From: Aplectana chamaeleonis
Taxonomy: Eukaryota; Nematoda; Chromadorea; Rhabditida; Cosmocercidae
Reading direction: 5' to 3'
DNA: 64,000 bases
Assembly: GCA_029168955.1 (NCBI GenBank)
Contig: JAPDOI010001066.1
Coordinates: forward strand, 163,618 to 227,617
The notes under the pieces are model-generated. The model was not told the DNA's origin, did not search any database, and saw nothing but the letters and a program-made list of their open reading frames with translations. Position 1 is the stretch's first letter; the number at the start of each line of letters is the position of its first letter. The translations under genes were made by a program, and so were the position numbers. This document shows, in pieces, positions 52,086 through 64,000 of the stretch.

Positions 52086-53128
52086 GCTCGAATTGACAAA
52101 AACATTCATCCCTATAGACTTTTTTGCTAATTCCACTATAGTAATATTTTACTTTACTTTTTTTCAGTAAGTTATGGTCTCTAAACAGTGCATATGATCT
52201 AAATACTAAAATCTGGTTTTTATTCTTTTTTTGTTGAAGCTCAGTTCTTTCCTTTCTTAGGTAGGGAACGTAATCCATCGTTCAGTTATCTTATTTTCAT
52301 AAACTGTTAACTGAGTGTGCTACTATTCGCCCACAATTTCGAAAACTGAAATAGTGCAGCTTATGCTCTGGTTGATGTCATATTTTCCGTGTTGCTATAG
52401 CCTAGCAAACCTCATACAGTAATTATTCTGTTGCCCTCCAATGATGCCACGATCTCATGTATCTTGCAAATTTGTCTGTACTCATGATCGAACAGATTTT
52501 CTTACATTTTCACTTATTGTTAGTGCAATCTCATCCTGCATAGATAAATTATTCATAGAAATATATATACATAGCGAAATAGATATTCATAGAAATATAT
52601 ACAAAGAAGTAGTTATTTACAGAAACAAACTATGTATTGAATGAAGTAATAAATGTGTTTAAGTTAGAAATTTGAGGATTATTGTATAGGTGCTGTGCAC
52701 TTCTCAGTCTATTGCTTGGATAACTAGAATTGGTTTCCTTAGTTGTCGCAGTTGCCTCCGTTATGCAGTCTGGGAGGGAGGTTGAGTACTAAATTCGGCT
52801 CTCGTGATCGATGTTCACTACGTAGCCAAAATTTATTGATGATTTCTCTACTAGCACAAGTAGTAGAATAGTAGCACACTCAGCAAACAACATATGAAAA
52901 GAAGCCAAATGAACGATGGATTACGTTTCCTACGTGAGAAAGGAAAGAACTGAGCCTCAACAAAAAAAGATTTCGGAAGAAAATAATAAAGGAACCAGAT
53001 TTTAGTAGTTAGATCATATGCACCATTTAGAGACCATAACTTACTGAAAAAAAGTAAAATAAAATAATAAAACAGTGGAAATAGCAAAAAAGTGTATAAG
53101 CGTGAATGTTTTTTGTCAATCGAGTGTT
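52086..53128. repeat. Foldback of about 1 kb, ~200-bp arms
   Basis: The left arm (52086-52283) includes GAATTGACAAAAACATTCAT, TTTTTTTCAGTAAGTTATGG and GTAGGGAACGTAATCCATCG. The right arm (52909-53128) contains their inverted forms, CGATGGATTACGTTTCCTAC, CCATAACTTACTGAAAAAAA and GAATGTTTTTTGTCAAT. The 625-bp middle is AT-rich with an ATATATAC/CATAGAAATATA repeat near 52555-52610 and no coding support. Confidence 0.8.
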
Positions 53129-53795
53129 TCCGAACACTCACAAGGGAGGCTTGTTACCTTCCGGTGGCGATTTGGAAAATCATATTGTGAGTATATAAAT
53201 GACCCATGCTCGAAATTGGCTAAATGGCTAAGAGAATTCCAAAAACGGCATTTTTATTGCGCTGAATCCGAATCTGCGGTCTATTCCGGGCCAGACATAG
53301 GGTTACTGTAGATTACGGTAGGCATAATGCCTTTTAACAGGCCATACCTACCTTAAACTTTCGAAAATCGAAAAATGATTCTCAAATTCGTGTTCAGCGT
53401 CCCAGATAACCCTGGTGCCGCGCTGGTGCCAAATTGATAATACTTGGCACGTCATCGATTGCAAAGCTGGATGAAAAGTCATTGTTAGTGATGGTGATGT
53501 TAGGAATTTGGACTGTTGCGATTACATCGTTGTTTTTGGAATGGACAACCTGTTTTGAACCCTTATTCACAATCTGTAGTTATCAAAATCAATGTGCTGC
53601 CGAGCATTCCAGTACAGATGCTTCAAGTTTTTCTGCATGTCGCGCTCATCTCTTCCAAACGTCAGCTGGAAGCAAAAATATTCTGCAATAAGTATTTTTG
53701 CTCACGTCGCAAATTTCAATGAGTTGAAAGCTTCGACCATCCACAGGGGTGGATTTTTTTCTTCTTTTCTATAATGTGGAGAATAGACACTTCGT
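53129..53795. other. No gene; fragment of a TACGGTAG-type repeat
   Basis: At 53300-53445, GATTACGGTAGGCATA followed by TCGTGTTCAGCGTCCCAGAT resembles the units at 57500-58210. No other feature. Confidence 0.4.
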
Positions 53796-54091
53796 TTCCA
53801 TCTTTCAGAATCATGTATCAAGTAGGTGTCGTCGCTTCCAGTTCCCAATACCGGGCTCGCTGTCGTGATCTCGTCGAGAATATTGAGACCTTGGTCAAGC
53901 AGGAACATTAGGAGTGGAAATATGCTTGCACTATCAATGTAGAACATTGCGTTTTGGACCAAAACTTTATAAAAACCACTTTTGATTCCGCAACAATAAC
54001 CCGCAGGAAGCTCGTTGGCCACTAAATCTCCCAAAACACCGGAAAACGCATGAATGTTTGTAAACGGATTACTTATTCCAGCAAGTTTGGA
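53796..54091 (-). CDS. Candidate exon, unidentified protein
   Basis: An open minus frame begins after a good acceptor (GTGTCCCAG at 54092) and has protein-like composition: NPFTNIHAFSGVLGDLVANE, GYCCGIKSGFYKVLVQ, then a hydrophobic stretch IFPLLMFLLDQGLNILDE and VLGTGSDDTYLIHDS. I do not recognise the family and the 3' boundary is uncertain. It is flanked by dispersed repeats. It may be a genuine exon of a membrane or secreted protein, or chance. Confidence 0.3.
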
Positions 54092-54285
54092 CTGGGACAC
54101 GCTGCGATTTTGGCGGTACATCATTTGTTACCGAAGGGTCATGGAAAACGGAATAAAACCCAGTCGCAGTTGGATTTGCGCAAGCGCGCCCCAATCACAC
54201 AATTCCGCGCGCGTCATGCAATTTATGCGGAGTTGGTCCCGACGCGATTGTCCGCTACCGTACCGGGGAATTTCAGCGTTCGACA

Positions 54286-54425
54286 CACAGTGGCACAAGC
54301 GCCAGCGCGCCGTTCGTCGTATGCCGCCGCGTACATTGGCGCGTCGTAGGAAGGATATCCACTGTGCACGGAAAAGATTTTTCGGTTGCGATCCATGGCG
54401 AAAAATGTATTTGTAACTGTAGCAG
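54286..54425 (-). repeat. Dispersed repeat F, copy 2 (inverted relative to copy 3)
   Basis: The minus strand reads ACATTTTTCGCCATGGATCG, AAAATCTTTTCCGTGCACAG, GGATATCCTTCCTACGACGC, GCCAATGTACGC. It closely matches the plus strand at 55175-55310. Confidence 0.8.
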
Positions 54426-55164
54426 TTGCACGTTAACCTCGTATTAGAAGTCATAGAGAAAGGAAGGGAGGTATTGTGTTGTTGTTCCCGAAGGAACACT
54501 CTCTCAGTTGATTTTTGCAGTGAATTACCTAATATGAGGAAACATCCGTATTTTGTCGTCAATCAATGCCATATCCGAAGTTTGGAAGATTACTGGATTG
54601 ATGCTTATTGTATTTGGGAAGCTCTAGCACACGAGTCAAAATTTTACACACAAACTGGAACTCCAAAATTCTAAATGAATGTGAAATGCTCCCCCAAATT
54701 TCCAAAATAGTTTAGTAGCCCAAGTTATCGATTTGTTGACGTGGGTGCGAAACTGTTCTTCGACCCTACAACCCCCCCCCAACCTTCTCCAGCATTTGAG
54801 CCCTTTCATCATTATCAAGTGACATACTTATAAGAAAGGTTCTGTTCTGAGATTGCCGGATTGAATTTCTCGCCAAGGAACAGCTTTCTTACCTTTGTTG
54901 ATGCCAGAAAAAAATTACTCGTTAAGAAAGCTTGCTCTATGTGAAAGGAAATGAAGTTGGAGCGTAAAAAGATTCCACACATCGACCTTGTAGAACCTAT
55001 TAGTTTGCAGAAGGACAAAACTGAAAAACTCGAATGATAGGCGAATTAGTTCTGAATTTAGTATCAGGATGAATCGAATCCCTTCGTATCATGTTTACTC
55101 GAATTATGTTCATCGTTCACGACCAAAGCCTAAGTTTATATGTATTTTCTCAATTCGGGCAACA
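54426..55164. other. No gene recognised between inverted repeat F copies
   Basis: AT-rich spacer of about 740 bp. A C9 run lies at 54773-54780. The two repeat F copies on either side could fold back. Confidence 0.4.
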
Positions 55165-55360
55165 TCAGACGCGGTGATAATACATTTTTCGCCATGGATC
55201 GCAACCGACAAATCTTTTCCGTGCACAGTGGATATCCTTCCTACGACGCGCCAATGTACGCTGCGGCATACGACGAACGGCGCGCTAGCGCTTGTCACAG
55301 TGGCTTACCCAAGTGGGTGTCTGGTTAGCATTATTCCAGCCGCCGTGATGCTTAGCTCGG
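55165..55360 (+). repeat. Dispersed repeat F, copy 3
   Basis: ACATTTTTCGCCATGGATCG through GCGGCATACGACGAACGGCG, GTGGCTTACCCAAGTGGGTG and ATTATTCCAGCCGCC. It is the most complete copy and overlaps both the 54.3-kb and the 51.9-kb copies. Confidence 0.8.
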
Positions 55361-55672
55361 AGAGCGTCGGACTTCACTGCACCCATTTTTTGGAACTGAA
55401 TGTCATTAAAATTACGATTCAATCCCCCCACTGGATCAAATTTTTTGAACAAAAAAAGGAAAACTGGATGGAGTCATACCTCGCATTTTGTATAGGCTCT
55501 CGAAGTGGTTAAATTCCGGATTTGAGACACCAGCATCGTCACTGGTATACATAAAGTGATCGGAATTATCTTAAACATGAAAAATAAAATGCAGGCGATG
55601 AATGTATTGGGAATGCAACAAAAGAAGGAAAAACGACGACTTCCGTCATGAGAAAAAATGAAAAATGCTAAC
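55361..55672. other. No gene recognised
   Basis: AT-rich sequence that would be intron if the candidate exon at 55673-55770 is real. Hydrophobic minus-frame codons (FIACILFFMFKIIPITLCIP) read on past the donor but may be intronic. Confidence 0.35.
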
Positions 55673-55770
55673 CCTCGGCTTCCATTGAGGTCGCGTGCCA
55701 TGGGAATCGCAAATGTTGACCCGTCGATAATCGGCGCCCCAATCTGCACGCGGGAATTTTCAACTTTCAA
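55673..55770 (-). CDS. Weak candidate exon
   Basis: Minus frame VQIGAPIIDGSTFAIPMARD then LNGSRG, ending at a GTTAGC donor (55672). It has protein-like content but no recognised family. It could belong with the candidate exon at 53796-54091, 1.6 kb downstream on the same strand. Confidence 0.22.
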
Positions 55771-57499
55771 TTCATCCCGAATTTTTATATTGGCTACGTT
55801 TTATAACAGTCCTATGTTCTGAAAATCATGTCTTTGATCATTTCTGAAGTGCTCTCAGTTTCGGAAATGTGGAGTTGGTGGGATAAGAAAGAAGTGGATA
55901 GCCTGTCTGCACAAATTCCAGAATTAAGGATTTATTTGGGACAAAATGAGGGAGATTCATCATAGGACTGGAAATTCGGAGGAAGCTAATTGCCACGTTC
56001 TCGACCTTGATGCAAGAGGGTTCACGGCTGCATCTACTACAGGAAAATGAAAAAGAGTTTTATTGTGGGTCAGTTCAGATCTGCCTGAGCGGCTATTCAT
56101 GCTCCTAAACATCAGCGCGCTATGAGCGGGCGTGGCGTTGAGGTATGAATAGTTTTTACGCGCGTACGGAGACTATTAATACCGCAGCGGTGACACTGGC
56201 AGAGCATCAGGCCAGTTATACTCCAACGCCACTCCCTCGTGTCACACGGTTATGCTCCCGATTTTAGAAATATATAAGTACGAATAACCCCTTCTCGAAT
56301 TCGCGACGACGCATACCACCGCGGCGTACTGTATTTCAGCCCTTAATCAGTGCAGAAAAAGTGAGTGTTTCAAAGAGCTGGCGCTTCGGTTTTAAGGCAT
56401 CTTTAATAGCCCTCACCGCAAGCGCGGCCCGCGCGGGACGAGCGGTGGGATATGAAACTTTTCACAGCGCTGGACCAGCGGGAAGCAACTAAAGACATTT
56501 CCGACGGCACCGCCGTGGCGGTGCGGGTTAAAGTTGGGCCTCAACTGTGACAAGCTTTTTTTCCTGGCTTGCATTTGAGTTTACGGTAGCGTAGGATAAT
56601 CTCAGAACTACTTATGGTGGAGTGGGCTTGAACTGAGAAGCGTGCATTGATTGAAATGGTGATACCGCTATGATTTTTTGGACGGTGCTGGATGGGCGGC
56701 AAGAGCGTGCCGCACGGTGAGAACTTTCATAGTCTACCGCGCTTGCGATGAGGACTATGAAAGATGCCTGACAGCTAACCAATTGCTCACTTCAGAGTTA
56801 TATCAATATGATAATATGTGAGATCACGTTTCGCGATTGTCACTCAACAAGTGATTTTCATATGAATTGTTGCAGGGTGTGTATGGAACTCGTTCGAGCG
56901 GCGAACCCAATAGGAAACTGGAAACGAAGGCAGAGGTACATCGACAATTACCGTTCAAATGGATGGGCACGGACTGCTGCCGAGAACAATCCAAATGACG
57001 TGAGTGCAGGAAGTTTTGATTGCTCAGAATTTCGGCTGACCATTGCAATAAAACAGGGCTTGCCAGTGCTCGGTTTCTCAGAGTTGTCGAAAAATCCTGA
57101 CCAGATTTTAGCGATCCGTGGAGCCTTATTACGACGGTGCTATGGGCCACCTCGAATGCAAACAGTTTAGCGGAATTTCACGAATGAACTCGAAAAATCT
57201 TCTGTTCTCGAAGTGAAATTTTAACGATTTCATCTCTTGAATGTTTTCATTAGTGGGATCAAAGCTCTGGAAATCTACCACCTCCCATTTACACGTGCGA
57301 GACTTATTGGACTCTGCGCCTGCTCTGAAACTTCTCTTACAAGGGAAGTATACAAAGGGTAGGTCGTATCTGCGGAAGCTAATTGTATTGCTAGCATCTT
57401 TTGGGCATCTGTAGTAAAACTGTGCAGTACCCCGTCCCGAGCCGCTGGTTCCGAGAAGTTATCAGCACGAAACGGTAGTTTTTTCTGTGTTTTTTGTAT
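55771..57499. other. No gene recognised
   Basis: 1.7 kb of mixed sequence. Opposed frames of 108-120 codons at 56.8-57.2 kb cancel each other out as evidence. GCTCACTTCAG near 56790 and TTGTTGCAG near 56868 are possible acceptors but without a supported exon. Confidence 0.35.
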
Positions 57500-58210
57500 C
57501 TTTCAAAACGCTCAGTAAACATTCGAAAATCTGGAAACGGACCTCATAATCGTGTTCGGCGCCCGGAACAACCCCTTTGAGACAAGTTTGGGGGGAAAGC
57601 ACATTTCCAGAGCTGTGTGCAGACTGATATCTTCGGTTGAGCGATTACTTATATCATTTAAGGGTTTTGAAAGCGCTTCAGGAAAGTGTTCAAGATTTGA
57701 TTTAAAGTTCTCCCAAGGAGGTTTTTTGGCGTTGATCACGAATCTGAGGCTCATTTGCCAACTCTCCAAAGCTTTCGGCTTAATCCGCTCAAAGCATCTC
57801 AGCGGGGGAAAGTTTCAGGGAAAACGGCACCTTCGAGGTTCTTGGATCTCTTCGATAGGTGTGTCTCCAAATACTTCTCTGAGGGCAATTTCGTGTGCTC
57901 AACACGAATCTGAGGTCCTTTTATCGATTTTTGACAGACCACGGTAGATTACGGTGGATATTTGGTAGTTTGGTCAGTCTCAGATTTGACCCGAAATTTG
58001 TATGCGGGGGGTTTTTCGGGGTTTTGAATTCGAATATGAAGTCCATTTGCCGATTTTCATACTATCAAAGTAGGTTTTGCCCCTAAAATGGCATATTACC
58101 TACCGTAACCTACACTAAATCTCAGAATCGCGAGAAACGGGCTCCAGATTTGTTTTCAGCGCCCTGGATTACCTCCGTACATACAAGTTTTGAGCGAAAT
58201 CCGAAGTTTT
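57500..58210. repeat. Degenerate repeat region, ~130-190-bp spacing
   Basis: Variants of CACGAATCTGAGGYYCATTT, TTCGGCGCCCGGAACAACCC / TTCAGCGCCCTGGATTACCT and AGATTACGGTGGATA recur at about 57545, 57731, 57890, 58024 and 58146. Related text occurs at 53300-53445. Boundaries are loose. Confidence 0.45.
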
Positions 58211-58376
58211 TTGGAAACACGCAAAAAAAAATGATGGGCCTTTTCGCGATACTTTCGAAACGCTCATAACTTTTTCCAACCAGCCGCTCGGTGCGGGGTG
58301 CTGCAAAGTTTGACTATACATGCTCATGAGATAGTGACAATACAATTCGTTTTCGTGACCTACGCTTTGTATACTT

Positions 58377-59188
58377 TATAGTTGTACAATTTCGAAAAAA
58401 ATGTCGAACGAACGAAAATCGAAATTTTTTCGTTCGAAAAAATTTCGAACGAACGAAAAATGAAAAAAATTCGAACGAACGAAAAATGAAAAAAATTCGT
58501 TCGAAAAAATTTCGAACGAACGAAAATTGAAAAAATTTCGTTCGAAAAAATTTCGAACGAACGAAAATCGAAAAATTTTCGTTCGAAAAAATTTCGAACG
58601 AACGAAAATCGAAAAAATTTCGAACGAACTAAAATTGAAAAAAATTTCGTTCGAAAAAATTTCGAACGAACGAATTTCGAAAAACTTTCGAAATTATGGA
58701 GGTCGAACGAACGAAATTCGAAACAAATCGAAATTTCGATTTTTCGAAACTCGTCGAAAATTTCGAAATTTTTTCGAAATTTGTTCGAAAAAATTCGAAC
58801 GAACGAATTTCGAAAAGTTTCGAAAATCGGATTTCGAACGAACGAAAATTGAAAAATTTTCGTTCGAAAAATTTCGAACGAACGAAAATCGAAATTTTTC
58901 GTTCGAAAAATTTCGAACGAACGAAAATCGAAAAATTTTCGTTCGAAAAAATTTCGAACGAACGAAAATCGAAATTTTTTCGTTTTGAAAAAATTTCGAA
59001 CGAACGAAAATCGAAATTTTTTCGTTCGAAAAAATTTCGAACCAACGAAAATCGAAATTTTTTCGTTCGAAAAAATTTCGAACGAACAAAATTTGAAAAA
59101 ATTTCGTTCGACGAAATTTCGAACGAACGAAAACGAACGAAAAAAATTTCGAAAAATCTTTCGAAAATTTCGTTCGTGTACAACTATA
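58377..59188. repeat. TTCGAACGAACGAAA repeat element, 812 bp, with inverted ends
   Basis: The interior is made of GTTCGAAAAAATTTCGAACG and AACGAAAATCGAAA units, some 20 copies of about 35-45 bp, nearly self-complementary. The ends are TATAGTTGTACA and TGTACAACTATA. The CTATAGTTGT-type terminus resembles those of 30620-30850 and 48684-48902, so the three may be one superfamily of AT-rich elements. Frames of up to 184 codons made of Phe, Arg, Asn, Lys and Glu are by-products. Confidence 0.8.
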
Positions 59189-59207
59189 GTATACTTCCCT
59201 TGTTAGT

Positions 59208-59907
59208 ATGAAGGATCATTCCTGCTGCCGAGATGTCGTACGTTCGTGCCGTGGCAGTGTGGAGGAAAGAAGATCACTTCCGTGCAAACCGACGCCAATC
59301 CCTTCGCGGAGAGGGTTTTTGTCATGGGAGAGGTGCTGGCTGGCTGCAGCTCTCCTGAGGATTCCTCTACAAATGGCCGGCGTCGAAAGGAATCCAGGAC
59401 CCGCGAAGAAGAAGAAGTACCCATGTGCCACATGCGACAGAGATGTCAATTGGTATGGAACCAGCGTCCAATGTTTTGGATGCGAAAGGTGGGTGCACTT
59501 CTCTTGTTCGGGTCTCAGTTCTGTGAGGCACCACGATTGTTCCTTTGGTTGTATTGTGTGCTCCGCCTCCAGTAACTCAAATTCCTCATCTACCAACCGC
59601 CCCCTATCTATTGTACACATCAATCTAAACGGCCTTCGGACCAAGCTTTCTGAATTATCTCTCTTTGCCCGTACTCATCACCCGGATGTTATCATGGTCC
59701 AGGAGACCAAACTCTCTCCCTCTGCTACCTCTAGACATCCAAACATCCCGGGCTATACTGCATATCATACTCCCAGGTCATCTCAAGGAGGCGGAGTCTC
59801 TACTTTTGCTCTGTCGTCTCTTCCTTCTCACATTATTCCAAACACTCCAGTGGATGGCACTCTCGAGTAAATCCCCATCCATCTACCTCTTAAAACACCA
59901 CTTTCTC

Positions 59908-59912
<5 letters not shown>
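59208..59912 (+). pseudogene. CR1-like retrotransposon protein, 5' part: 2A-like motif, PHD finger, endonuclease start
   Basis: A frame of 220 codons opens at 59208. Residues 40-65 are hydrophobic, then GVERNPGP (58-65). This matches 2A-like ribosome-skipping sequences (DVExNPGP) except that Gly replaces the Asp. A PHD-type zinc finger follows with C73, C76, C89, C92, H97, C100, C115 and C118. From residue 133 an APE-type endonuclease begins ([18 protein letters not shown], then [10 protein letters not shown] with the catalytic Glu). The frame stops at 59870 by a point change or frameshift, though the next codons (TPLSLFN) still look like the domain. It is then interrupted by an AT microsatellite and an RTE element. 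The second half resumes at 63718. The protein would nick DNA to prime reverse transcription of the element. Confidence 0.85.
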
Positions 59913-60086
<174 letters not shown>

Positions 60087-60089
60087 CTA

Positions 60090-64000
<3,911 letters not shown>

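Noticed and set aside
58527..59211. Frames of 130-184 codons rich in Phe, Arg, Asn, Lys and Glu
   Set aside because: They are translations of the nearly self-complementary TTCGAACGAACGAAA repeat and occur in mirror form on both strands.

Overview
The window looks like nuclear DNA of a parasitic-type nematode, most likely clade V (strongylid or hookworm-like). This is inferred from several things. The transposons are typical of nematodes: a Tc3-type element with TA target duplications, an RTE-1-like element and a CR1-like non-LTR element. One small gene has a TTTTTTTAG acceptor a few bases before its ATG, as in spliced-leader trans-splicing. Clean introns are as short as 66 bp. No species can be named from the sequence alone. 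There is no bacterial gene organisation, rRNA, tRNA or CRISPR. Most long open frames are by-products of tandem repeats whose period is a multiple of three.

Genes are sparse and nearly all on the minus strand. At the left edge there is a 73-residue single-pass membrane protein with a probable trans-splice site (487-715), and possibly another exon below it (129-327). The best spliced coding evidence is a tandem pair of divergent importin-alpha-like (armadillo repeat) genes. Copy A has three phase-compatible exons at 23605-22853, plus candidate outer exons at about 27.7 kb and 19.5 kb. Copy B has three phase-compatible exons between 44045 and 42414. Both have changed residues on the expected cargo-binding surface, and no ARM2-3 exons were recognised.

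The rest is repeats. Three large minisatellite arrays (4203-7556, 13231-14596, 37716-41372) share a 42-bp period and a related core. The first carries about 80 copies of the CRE palindrome TGACGTCA. A fourth, TCGGAT-rich family (11.8-12.1 and 16.7-17.0 kb) also has a spacing of about 42 bp. MITE-like elements are dense: a family of about 296 bp (three copies, two amplified inside array 3), a 279-bp TA-flanked family (two copies), a 290-bp TTA-flanked Harbinger-like element and many singletons. Foldbacks include one with 298-bp arms (36936-37617).

The right part is nested transposons. A Tc3-like element (45650-48681) has doubled terminal repeats and has itself been invaded. A CR1-like reverse transcriptase remnant (49195-50620) is split by two MITEs. 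A CR1-like PHD-finger/endonuclease gene (59208-64000) is split by a 3.5-kb antisense RTE element bounded on both sides by AT microsatellites.
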